Shown here: positions 1-5,981 of the stretch, one piece after another | How the letters are laid out: every line of letters starts with the position of its first letter | Position numbering within the stretch: the first letter of the stretch is position 1 | Assembly (NCBI GenBank): GCA_002391275.1 | Contig: DGSC01000023.1 | Coordinates: 1 to 5,981, forward strand | DNA: 5,981 nucleotides | Source: Prevotellaceae bacterium UBA4372 | GTDB lineage: Bacteria > Bacteroidota > Bacteroidia > Bacteroidales > Bacteroidaceae | Direction of reading: 5' to 3' | Made by a program: the position numbers and the translations under genes | The notes under the pieces: generated by a model | Database searches by the model: none | The model's input: the letters and a program-made list of their open reading frames with translations, nothing else | Told to the model about the DNA's origin: nothing

Positions 1-52
1 TCTCCATAATCCTTGCTGTTTTTTTGAAAGTTTGACATAAAGTGATAGTTTT

Positions 53-2605
53 CTATATCTTGATTTGCATTTTTATGATAATATTTCTTGGTCGTATGTT
101 GAAAGAATACAAAGATTCTGAGAGGGAGCCGAAAGAGGTGTAGCGATAGTCTGTCTCGTTAAGGAGATTGGTGGCGGCAAGAGAGATGTCAACGCTTTTG
201 GAAAGGAGCCAGCGGACAGAGGCATCAAGGAAAATGATGCTGGCGGTCTGGCCGGTGGAAAAGCGCGTGTAGTAATGCTCTGCGCCGAAAGCAATATGCC
301 ATTGGTCAGTAGGCAGGAGTGTAACGGAGAGGTTTTGGCGCAGTGCACTGTGGATGGCCTTTACTGCATCGACCTTGTATTGGTTGTTAGTGTAAGTCAG
401 TCGATAGTCAGAGGAGAGCCAGCGCGTGAATTTGCCAGAGAATTTGGGTGCAAGGATGATGAAGGTGGAGGTGTAAGGCTGTTCCACGTTCTGACGCATC
501 ATCTTGGCACTGGTGTGTCCAAAAGACGCATCAATGCCTACGGTGATTTTGGTTGACCACAGACCTTTGCTGATGCCGCCATTGAGTTGAGTGATGGAAA
601 TAGTGTTTCCACAGGCAACAAAAGCTGTAAGAATGCGGTCGCCGATGAACAGCTGGTTTTGCATCAGGGGCTGATAGTCCTGTTCGAATTTGACAGAAAG
701 ATTGGCAAAGAGCGAGGTGATGGGGTTTCGGTAGCGCAGTCTGACGAAAGCCGAACGTTGCCGTATGCTTTCTGTGGATGGTGTCTGAAAAGTGAGGTTT
801 CGGAAGTCAGACATAACGACGGTTTGCGTGTAACTGCTTGGCGCGACAGGCTGGAGGCTGTAGTTGAGATAAGCAGAGAGCTCGGTCTTGGCCGTGAGTT
901 GGTGGCGAACATAGACCATTGGCGAGATGGTCATAAAGTGCTTTCCCGTAGAGGTGTCGGCCAGTCGGTCTGCTATATGATAATAATAGTAGCCAATGGG
1001 CAGTGAAAACGTCAGCCACCAGCGACGATGCTGATAACGGGCTTCGGGCGAGGCGTAAGTTTTGAGGACGGTGAAGTTTCGACGGCCATCTAAAGAATAG
1101 TCAGGCAGCATGAGACCACTGAGACTGCTTTGGAAACGGTGCAGATTGAGGTCGATGCCGCCACGGGCGTAGAACGACCAACGACGGAGTAGCCAGCCAT
1201 AGCGGGCTTCAGTAACAGAGCGGAAATCATCTGTAGTAAGGTCTTGCTTAATACTATCGGCAGTAAGCGAATGGGGTCGATGGGCATAGCGGTTGTGCGA
1301 CGAGATGGTCAGTAGATGGCTGTCAATACGACGAACCAGTTGCAAATCGTTGGTGATGTCAAAGGATGGGAGGTCGGACTGTTGCTGTAGTGTTTGCGTA
1401 CCGCTGACGGCAGACGTAGCATGATTCCACAGGGCATCCACGCTGAGATTGTCCTTCAGATAGTTATTGTGCCGATTCAGTTGCAGTGACCATTCGCCGT
1501 TTAGCTGGTTTTTGTGGCTGCGCATAGTGTTCTGCTCTAAGAACGAGGGTATATTCTTGTCGAAATAACGAGTAGTGCAGGAATTGGCGAAGTCCAAACG
1601 GTCAGCTTGATAGGTAGCATTCAGCTTGACATCAAGACCATCGGCTACATGACGGGAATTGCTCGACTGTGCCAGAAATGAAAGATTGTCACGGGTGCGC
1701 AGTTCGTCAAGCGGCGCAGAGGTGGTGCCGATGGCGATGTAGTCTGGCCACGGATTGTCATTATAGCCACTGCCTGGGAGTGTGTTGTCAGTATGCCTCT
1801 GACTCTGACTGTTGGGATTCCATCCTGTATCGTTCAGTCGCAACGTTTCCATGTTCTGCCATTTCCTAGCAATGCGCATGGCAAACACGGATGCATCGTA
1901 GAGCAGAGGCTCGGTACCCATGCCACCATTCAAGATGCCAATCCAACGGGCACGGGCGGCTTCTTTAAGTTTGATGTTCAGTCCGGCTTGCTGTGAGAAC
2001 TCCAGTCCTTCAAGCACCTTCACGGGCTGGTGGTTTTCCATAATCTCTACGCTGGCCACGTCGTCAGGAGAAATGTTATTGGTGGCCACGCCGTAGCGGT
2101 CGTTCACAAAGTCAGAACCGTCGATATAGAACTTGTTGATAGGCTCGCCGTTGTACTTGATGCTTCCGTTCTCTGTCACCTCCACACCTGGCAAGCGACG
2201 TAGCACGTCGGCTATGTTGCGGTCTTGTTTTTGAGCCCACTTGCTCATGGAATAGACCAGTGTGTCACTTTTCTGAATAATATCGGGAGCCTTGATGATA
2301 ACGTCTTTCAGTTGTGTGGCCTCCGGCTTCATCTTGATATGCATCGGACTTTCTGTAACATCTACCACGATACTACGATAGCCCATTGACTGCACACGAA
2401 TTTGTCGTGCCTCACCCTTTAAGGAGAAACGCCCGTTATTGGTGGTAAAAGTGTAGCTTTTCCCGTCGACGGCCTGAACGATGGCACCAGCTACAGGCTC
2501 GCCACTTTCCTCGTCGGTTACAAAGCCAACAAGTGCCTTCACCTGTCCATAGCAGAGGGGCAGGTGAAGGTACACATATAATATTAGGATGGCGAGTCGT
2601 TTCAT
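53..2605 (-). CDS. TonB-dependent receptor-like outer-membrane beta-barrel protein with N-terminal carboxypeptidase-regulatory-like domain
   Basis: This 850-residue protein is probably an outer-membrane transporter or receptor of unknown substrate. Seen in order: a signal peptide (about 1-20, hydrophobic run ending LPLCYG before Gln21); a carboxypeptidase-regulatory-like beta-sandwich (about 24-93, with GFVTDEESGEPVAGA and the NNGRFSL turn); a TonB-box-like stretch DVIIKAP (101-107); a plug-type region (about 113-215, including DVLRRLPGVEV, IKYNGEPINKFYIDG and VEIMENHQPVKVL); then about 630 residues of alternating aromatic/polar strands typical of a 22-strand barrel. It begins 6 bases after the GLPGLI stop, so the two are almost surely co-transcribed. 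GGAAG at the end of the upstream gene lies 9 bases before this ATG and could be a weak Shine-Dalgarno. No SusD-like partner is present, arguing against a glycan SusCD pair. It ends in Ile rather than the usual C-terminal Phe. Family assignment is confident; substrate and true TonB dependence are not shown. Confidence 0.9.
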   Translation of the reverse strand: MKRLAILILYVYLHLPLCYGQVKALVGFVTDEESGEPVAGAIVQAVDGKSYTFTTNNGRFSLKGEARQIRVQSMGYRSIVVDVTESPMHIKMKPEATQLKDVIIKAPDIIQKSDTLVYSMSKWAQKQDRNIADVLRRLPGVEVTENGSIKYNGEPINKFYIDGSDFVNDRYGVATNNISPDDVASVEIMENHQPVKVLEGLEFSQQAGLNIKLKEAARARWIGILNGGMGTEPLLYDASVFAMRIARKWQNMETLRLNDTGWNPNSQSQRHTDNTLPGSGYNDNPWPDYIAIGTTSAPLDELRTRDNLSFLAQSSNSRHVADGLDVKLNATYQADRLDFANSCTTRYFDKNIPSFLEQNTMRSHKNQLNGEWSLQLNRHNNYLKDNLSVDALWNHATSAVSGTQTLQQQSDLPSFDITNDLQLVRRIDSHLLTISSHNRYAHRPHSLTADSIKQDLTTDDFRSVTEARYGWLLRRWSFYARGGIDLNLHRFQSSLSGLMLPDYSLDGRRNFTVLKTYASPEARYQHRRWWLTFSLPIGYYYYHIADRLADTSTGKHFMTISPMVYVRHQLTAKTELSAYLNYSLQPVAPSSYTQTVVMSDFRNLTFQTPSTESIRQRSAFVRLRYRNPITSLFANLSVKFEQDYQPLMQNQLFIGDRILTAFVACGNTISITQLNGGISKGLWSTKITVGIDASFGHTSAKMMRQNVEQPYTSTFIILAPKFSGKFTRWLSSDYRLTYTNNQYKVDAVKAIHSALRQNLSVTLLPTDQWHIAFGAEHYYTRFSTGQTASIIFLDASVRWLLSKSVDISLAATNLLNETDYRYTSFGSLSESLYSFNIRPRNIIIKMQIKI
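2536..2570 (-). repeat. 10-bp perfect inverted repeat near the 5' end of the receptor gene
   Basis: CCTTCACCTG (2536-2545) and CAGGTGAAGG (2561-2570) are perfect inverse complements separated by 15 bases. In the mRNA, two more G-C pairs (2547-2548 with 2558-2559) can form inside after one A/C mismatch, and two more pairs outside after another. The structure would cover codons 12-24, the end of the signal peptide. It lies wholly within coding sequence, so it could be coincidental or could tune translation of the second gene of the operon. Confidence 0.5.
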
Positions 2606-2611
2606 CAGATA

Positions 2612-3508
2612 TTACTTCCAATCGCGTTCGATGTAGTCGTATTGTAAGGTTCGTGGTTGAGTGATGTCTGTACGAGGTTGGCCGTCGGCCCCCACCACAT
2701 TCACGTTGACACCATTTACATTCATCATATATGCGAAGGGATCGGTGTCAAACCTTAACTTGGTAGCATAGAATTTGGTGCGAGTGGTCTTGTTGAACGG
2801 TACTTCGGGTATGGTGATGGCTCGGTCGGCCTTGGAGTTGATGCCCACACAGGTAAACTCATACTGACGCCCCTCGTCATAGACCTGCATGATGAACCCC
2901 GGCAGACCACCAAACTTCCACGGGCCGTCGGCGACGGGTACGGAGTCGGTGTAGAATGCTGTCCACCGCCGGCCACGGAAGTTGCACACGGCACTCTTGC
3001 ATTCATAGCCCAATATCTCACACGTCTCGTCGGTCAGCGTCCATTCCTGCGTGGGAATGTCCTCTTCGTATAAGAACCAGTCCGTGGAAACCTTGTCGAT
3101 GACGGTGAAGCGCCCCTGCGGATAGTTCTTGAAGATGCTAAACGTCTCGCCGCCTATGTAACTGTCTGGGTTAGCCCGGATTTGTTCAGCTGTTGAGACG
3201 CGAATAAGTGAATCAATCTGCATGGCTCGGAAACTCGTGAACTTCGACATACCATAAGTCACTTGCAGTGTCATTCGGTCAGTCTCTGTCTGACTCACAT
3301 CGGTTGTGTCAGTCAAGTACTTGTAGTCATACATAAACTCCATCACTGCCTTGCCGATTTCTTTCTGCTCAACGGGTGTAGCAGTGTTAATTCCTGAGGC
3401 TTTGCCTGCCTTGATTACATACACTTCCTTCCTGTGCTCTACTTCTTGTGCCATCATTGTGCTGACAAGGGCAGAAGCGAGAACGATAGATAATACTCTT
3501 TTCTTCAT
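2612..3508 (-). CDS. GLPGLI family secreted protein
   Basis: This 298-residue protein belongs to the GLPGLI family (TIGR01200 / Pfam Porph_ging), a Bacteroidetes family without an established biochemical role. The defining motif appears as GGLPGFI (200-206), preceded by the family's typical core: WTLTDETCEILGY (156-168), the CKSAVCNFRGR segment, the WTAFYTDSVPV strand and DGPWKF. An N-terminal signal peptide (MKKRVLSIVLASALVSTMMA, cleavage likely before Gln21) predicts export to the periplasm or envelope. Four cysteines (163, 170, 175, 220) remain in the mature protein, so disulfides are possible. The frame is open 11 codons further upstream to an ATG at 3541, but that ATG lies inside the predicted -7 promoter element; the ATG at 3508 gives a clean signal peptide and an A-rich AACGTAAATAAA leader, so it is preferred. 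It is the first gene of a two-gene operon with the downstream receptor-like barrel. The pairing suggests a shared envelope task, but the function is unknown. Confidence 0.93.
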   Translation of the reverse strand: MKKRVLSIVLASALVSTMMAQEVEHRKEVYVIKAGKASGINTATPVEQKEIGKAVMEFMYDYKYLTDTTDVSQTETDRMTLQVTYGMSKFTSFRAMQIDSLIRVSTAEQIRANPDSYIGGETFSIFKNYPQGRFTVIDKVSTDWFLYEEDIPTQEWTLTDETCEILGYECKSAVCNFRGRRWTAFYTDSVPVADGPWKFGGLPGFIMQVYDEGRQYEFTCVGINSKADRAITIPEVPFNKTTRTKFYATKLRFDTDPFAYMMNVNGVNVNVVGADGQPRTDITQPRTLQYDYIERDWK

Positions 3509-3538
3509 TTTATTTACGTTTTGATGTGAAATTGGGTG

Positions 3539-3546
3539 CAAAGATA
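3539..3546 (-). promoter_or_regulatory. Bacteroides-type -7 promoter element for the GLPGLI-receptor operon
   Basis: Read on the minus strand this is TATCTTTG, a full match to the Bacteroidetes -7 consensus TAnnTTTG. Transcription would start about 4 bases downstream, near 3533-3535, giving a leader of roughly 25 bases before the ATG at 3508. No clear TTTG -33 element lies at the expected distance; the region is only T-rich (TTCTTTTACGG). A poor -33 next to the 3574-3595 direct repeat fits an activator-dependent promoter, which is inference. Confidence 0.7.
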
Positions 3547-3573
3547 GGGCTATTGTACCCCGTAAAAGAAAAT

Positions 3574-3595
3574 AATTATTACTGAATTATTACTG
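3574..3595. promoter_or_regulatory. Tandem 11-bp direct repeat, candidate operator for the adjacent OmpR-type regulator
   Basis: Two perfect, directly abutting copies of AATTATTACTG occupy 3574-3584 and 3585-3595. The 11-base period equals one helical turn, the spacing at which OmpR/PhoB-family dimers bind head-to-tail half-sites. The site lies about 42-63 bases upstream of the expected start of the GLPGLI operon, a standard activator position, and about 60-80 bases upstream of the kinase start, so it could serve both. No third copy is seen on either side. The repeat is seen directly; binding by the regulator encoded at 5147-5824 is inferred from family and position. Confidence 0.6.
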
Positions 3596-3642
3596 TTTGG
3601 TATTTTTAGGATTCTTTCTGGCGCGGGTTCATAATAAATATG

Positions 3643-3650
3643 TACTTTTG
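3643..3650 (+). promoter_or_regulatory. Bacteroides-type -7 promoter element for the kinase-regulator operon
   Basis: TACTTTTG matches the Bacteroidetes -7 consensus TAnnTTTG exactly. Its last base is only 4 bases before the preferred kinase ATG at 3655, so transcription should begin at or within a few bases of the start codon. The -33 region is weak: TCTG at 3617-3620, with a 22-base spacer, is the nearest approach to TTTG. Confidence 0.68.
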
Positions 3651-3654
3651 CAGC

Positions 3655-5160
3655 ATGGAAAGAAGATTCAAGTTCATATATGGTCTGACCATCTGTGCCA
3701 TCGTAGCCTACAGCATCGTGCAGGGCTACTGGCTTTACAGCCGTTACCGAATGTCGCTTGAAGAATACAAAAGTGAACTGTACAGTATGATTATTGCCTG
3801 TGCTGAAGAAGAATTAGCAATCAGGAAATCATTGCCACATTCTCCAAGGTTCTACGGTAACCGTTTAAGGAAAACAAGCGAAATAAAGGGGGACGATGTT
3901 GTTGAGACATGGAGGTATGAAATCTTTGCGCTTGATACGCTACATTATTCTCTCCCCATTCCCAAAGGAGCAGATGCCCATACATATCTATTGGAGTATA
4001 TAGCCAGCCTCCTCGACGACCATCCTGCGGAGTTACCCGAAGGCTTGGAATACTTTGTGTTTACTTGTGACAGCAAGGACAACAAAGACATGGGAACAAG
4101 CCAATTGGTTGAAGCACTCAACCGCTTCACCGTTGACCATCAGCATCCATTCCAAAAGGAAAGGCTCGACAGCATCCTGAAGTCACGAGATATAGCTGCT
4201 CAAAGCGTTACAACCACGAAAGCCGACACGATGATCTGGCAACCGTCCATGCAAACAAAGGGATCCATTTGGCAACCCGTAATGCAAGTGTCTTATCCTT
4301 ACGACATCTTCGAGGGGCAAGTGGTTGTGGTGACAACAGCCATCTGTATTTCACCCGTCATCCGCAAGATGGCTTATACGTTGCTGATAACCATATTGCT
4401 CTCGTTCTTCCTTATCTTCTGTCTGGTTTATCAGATACTGACCATCCGCAAGCAACGGCACATCGAGGCCATTAGGCAGGAATTCCTACACACGATGATT
4501 CATGAACTGAAACGGCCTATATCGACGCTGAAAATGTGCGTGTCGTTTATGGGCAATGAGCGGATGATGCAGGACGTGGAGAGCAAGCAGAAGATACTCA
4601 GCAGTTCGTATAACGAGTTGGACAACCTGACTTCGTATTTCTCGAAACTCCGCGACATCACGTTCTGCGATTCCGCCGAAATACCTTTGGTGAAGTCACG
4701 TTTTTCGCTTCGCAGTCTGATAGAGGAATGTATTGGCAAGCAGAACATTCCCAGCGGTAAAGAGGTGAGGATGGAGATCGTGGCCGAGGACGATTTGGAG
4801 ATACGAGCCGACCGTATGCATTTGGCAAACATCGTCTGCAACCTGCTGGAGAATGCCGTTAAATACTCTATAGAGGCGGTGACCATCAGGATAGACTACA
4901 TGATGCGCGAGGACGGGATGATGCAAATTGCCGTGGCGGACAATGGCATCGGTATCGCAAAGGCCGACCAGCGGTATGTGTTCGACAAGTTCTACCGCAG
5001 CGAGTCGGCAAAAGACAAGGCCATCCCCGGCATCGGACTTGGACTGAGTTATGTGAAGTTGCTGGTGGAGGCACACAGTGGCAGTATCAGCCTTGACAGC
5101 ACGGAGGGTGAAGGCACCACATTTACAATCGTAATACCACAGAAGGATGGAGAGGATTAG
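3655..5160 (+). CDS. Membrane-bound sensor histidine kinase (HisKA/HATPase_c)
   Basis: This 501-residue protein is an inner-membrane sensor kinase expected to phosphorylate the regulator encoded by the overlapping next gene. Seen in order: TM1 (about 8-28); a roughly 200-residue periplasmic domain resembling nothing I recognise; TM2 (about 240-262); a short helical linker with no evident HAMP or PAS domain; the dimerisation/phosphoacceptor helix with HELKRP and catalytic His283; the N box NLLENAVKYS (Asn396, Asn400); the G1 box DNGIGI (429-434); FDKFYR (443-448); and the G2 box GIGLGL (459-464). The start at 3655 is chosen because an upstream in-frame ATG at 3640 precedes the predicted -7 element. 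The next Met lies beyond TM1. The residue four after His283 is Arg, where many HisKA kinases carry Thr or Asn for phosphatase activity. IWQPxMQ occurs twice just before TM2. The architecture resembles the Bacteroides RprX type, but orthology is not established. Confidence 0.94.
   Translation: MERRFKFIYGLTICAIVAYSIVQGYWLYSRYRMSLEEYKSELYSMIIACAEEELAIRKSLPHSPRFYGNRLRKTSEIKGDDVVETWRYEIFALDTLHYSLPIPKGADAHTYLLEYIASLLDDHPAELPEGLEYFVFTCDSKDNKDMGTSQLVEALNRFTVDHQHPFQKERLDSILKSRDIAAQSVTTTKADTMIWQPSMQTKGSIWQPVMQVSYPYDIFEGQVVVVTTAICISPVIRKMAYTLLITILLSFFLIFCLVYQILTIRKQRHIEAIRQEFLHTMIHELKRPISTLKMCVSFMGNERMMQDVESKQKILSSSYNELDNLTSYFSKLRDITFCDSAEIPLVKSRFSLRSLIEECIGKQNIPSGKEVRMEIVAEDDLEIRADRMHLANIVCNLLENAVKYSIEAVTIRIDYMMREDGMMQIAVADNGIGIAKADQRYVFDKFYRSESAKDKAIPGIGLGLSYVKLLVEAHSGSISLDSTEGEGTTFTIVIPQKDGED
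4234..4287 (+). repeat. Short direct repeat inside the kinase sensor domain (IWQPxMQ twice)
   Basis: Two 21-base copies (4234-4254 and 4267-4287), 33 bases apart start to start, encode IWQPSMQ and IWQPVMQ at residues 194-200 and 205-211, an 11-residue period. The DNA copies match at about 16 of 21 positions while the protein copies differ at one residue. The pair sits roughly 28-45 residues before TM2 in the periplasmic part. Confidence 0.7.
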
Positions 5161-5824
5161 GATATTGCTCGTTGACGATGACCTCCAGAACTCGGAGTTT
5201 CTTCGGAAGTTCTTAGAGGTGGAGGGTTACGAAGTAACTTACGCAGAGAATGGCCGCAAAGGTTGGGAGGCATTCTCTGCCGCCAAGCCCGATTTGGTGT
5301 TGCTCGACGTCAATATGCCAGTGATGAATGGTTTTGAGTTGGCGAGGCTTATCCGTGAGCGTGACCTGGGCGTGCTGATCTTCTTCCTCACCGACCGGAC
5401 GGAAAAGGCCGACCGCCTGAAAGGGTTCGACCTGAAAGGCAATGACTACATACCCAAGCCGTTCTATCCCGAAGAACTGATTGCCAAGATTCGTGAGCGT
5501 TTCGAGCATCGCCAGGCTTCATTGCCCTCGCGTATGGTCATCGGCCAGACCATTTTCGACTGCAACCTCTCCACGATTGAATATGCCGGAACAGTGCAAC
5601 ACCTCTCTGCCCGCCAGTCGGAGATTCTCGCCATCTTAGCTCAGCATATCGGTCAGACCGTAGAACGTTCGTATCTGCTGGAACACGTCTGGGGAAACGA
5701 TAGCTATGCCAACTCCCTCGCCCTCAATGTCCAGATAACCTACATCCGCAAACTACTCGAACCCGACACCACCATCTCTATTGTGTCCCTCAAGAAGCGC
5801 GGCTATAGGTTGGAGGTGATGTAA
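5147..5824 (+). CDS. OmpR/PhoB-family response regulator
   Basis: This 225-residue cytoplasmic transcription factor is the likely partner of the kinase encoded just upstream. The receiver domain (about 4-118) shows the acidic pocket DDD (10-12), phosphoacceptor Asp54 in VLLDVNMP, switch Thr82 and Lys104 in YIPKPF. The winged-helix output domain (about 128-225) shows LSARQSEILAIL, LLEHVWG, a recognition helix around NSLALNVQITYIRKL (189-203), and the closing wing VSLKKRGYRLEV. All residues needed for phosphorylation are present. The ATG lies inside the kinase gene, overlapping it by 14 bases, which implies translational coupling and balanced production. Its family binds direct repeats of about 10-11 bases, and such a repeat sits in the divergent control region, so regulation of the GLPGLI-receptor operon and possibly of itself is likely but inferred. 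It resembles the Bacteroides RprY type; orthology is not established. Confidence 0.95.
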   Translation: MERIRILLVDDDLQNSEFLRKFLEVEGYEVTYAENGRKGWEAFSAAKPDLVLLDVNMPVMNGFELARLIRERDLGVLIFFLTDRTEKADRLKGFDLKGNDYIPKPFYPEELIAKIRERFEHRQASLPSRMVIGQTIFDCNLSTIEYAGTVQHLSARQSEILAILAQHIGQTVERSYLLEHVWGNDSYANSLALNVQITYIRKLLEPDTTISIVSLKKRGYRLEVM

Positions 5825-5843
5825 CAAGATGAGCCTGGAAGAC

Positions 5844-5875
5844 TGCGGCGTCCGCCGCATCATGGGTATCACCCA
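5844..5875 (+). terminator. Two adjacent GC-rich hairpins after the response regulator, possible 3'-end structure
   Basis: TGCGGCG-TC-CGCCGCA (5844-5859) and TGGGT-ATC-ACCCA (5863-5875) are perfect inverted repeats only three bases apart, starting 20 bases after the regulator stop. Neither is followed by a T run, so this is not a canonical intrinsic terminator. It could be a 3' stabilising structure or an atypical termination site. Apart from these and the palindrome at 5932-5947, I see no supported gene in 5825-5981. Confidence 0.3.
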
Positions 5876-5931
5876 AGAGGCCATCCGCTCCACTCCGACA
5901 AGACCGAAAAAGTGTCTGCCGAGGTGAAAGT

Positions 5932-5947
5932 CTGAACAAATGTTCAG
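5932..5947. repeat. 16-bp interrupted palindrome CTGAACA-AA-TGTTCAG
   Basis: Seven-base arms (5932-5938 and 5941-5947) are perfect inverse complements around a two-base centre. The sequence after it is AT-rich (GATTTGTGAATATTTGG) but has no clean T run. It could be a dimeric regulator site upstream of the next gene, which lies outside the window, or part of the transcript end. Its role cannot be decided from this window. Confidence 0.4.
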
Positions 5948-5981
5948 GGGATTTGTGAATATTTGGAATTATTTCTCCGAA

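Noticed and set aside
44..58. GATAG-TTTT-CTATA hairpin at the receptor stop codon
   Set aside because: Only four to five A-T-rich pairs and no T tract follow in the minus direction, so it is too weak to call a terminator.
11..62. T7 run (19-25) as a terminator, and TTTG (31-34) plus TATCTTG (56-62) as a plus-strand promoter
   Set aside because: No stem precedes the T run within the window, and the putative -7 lacks one T of TAnnTTTG; it would drive only antisense transcription into the receptor gene.
587..1006. 139-codon plus-strand ORF opposite the receptor gene
   Set aside because: It lies entirely antisense to a well-supported barrel gene, its peptide shows no domain or signal sequence, and there is no start context; it is a shadow of the minus-strand codon pattern.
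2755..3021. 88-codon minus-strand ORF inside the GLPGLI gene in another frame
   Set aside because: It overlaps the diagnostic GLPGLI core in the same direction and has a proline/serine-rich low-information peptide, as expected of an out-of-frame shadow.
4500..4886. 128-codon minus-strand ORF (and an overlapping 126-codon one to 5076) opposite the kinase
   Set aside because: Both are antisense to the kinase catalytic core with its conserved H, N and G boxes, and neither peptide resembles a protein family.
3655..5824. Naming the two-component pair rprX/rprY
   Set aside because: The architecture and HELKRP box are similar, but orthology cannot be separated from other Bacteroidetes pairs without alignment.
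5951..5981. Possible promoter for a gene beyond the right edge (TTTG at 5952-5955 and 5962-5965)
   Set aside because: No TAnnTTTG element is visible at the needed distance before the window ends, so the claim cannot be supported.

Overview
The window looks like a chromosomal stretch from a Bacteroidetes bacterium, most likely a Bacteroidales member (Prevotella/Bacteroides-like). The evidence is the Bacteroidetes-restricted GLPGLI protein family, an outer-membrane receptor with an N-terminal carboxypeptidase-regulatory-like domain, two TAnnTTTG -7 promoter elements of the Bacteroides type, and A-rich start regions that mostly lack Shine-Dalgarno sequences. Genus is not resolved from sequence alone.

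Layout: four genes in two divergent pairs share a 146-base control region (3509-3654). On the minus strand, transcription runs leftward through a secreted GLPGLI-family protein (3508 to 2612) and then, six bases later, a TonB-dependent-receptor-like outer-membrane beta-barrel protein (2605 to 53). On the plus strand, a two-TM sensor histidine kinase (3655-5160) overlaps by 14 bases an OmpR-type response regulator (5147-5824). The last 157 bases hold no convincing gene but contain three compact inverted repeats. Bases 1-52, past the receptor stop, show nothing I can call.

How the genes may work together (inference): the kinase has a roughly 200-residue periplasmic domain and could sense an envelope signal and phosphorylate the regulator. 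The regulator is of the class that binds head-to-tail DNA repeats. The control region contains a perfect tandem 11-base direct repeat (AATTATTACTG twice, 3574-3595), one helical turn per unit, about 42-63 bases upstream of the expected GLPGLI-operon transcription start. That is the classical activator position for OmpR/PhoB-type regulators. The window therefore reads as a self-contained sense-and-respond envelope module whose output is a GLPGLI protein plus a receptor-like barrel. The GLPGLI family has no established biochemical function, so the cargo or signal is unknown.

The two -7 elements also correct the gene starts. The longest reading frames of both the GLPGLI gene and the kinase would begin inside or upstream of their own promoters, so the second ATG is preferred in each. 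For the kinase this implies a leaderless or nearly leaderless mRNA.
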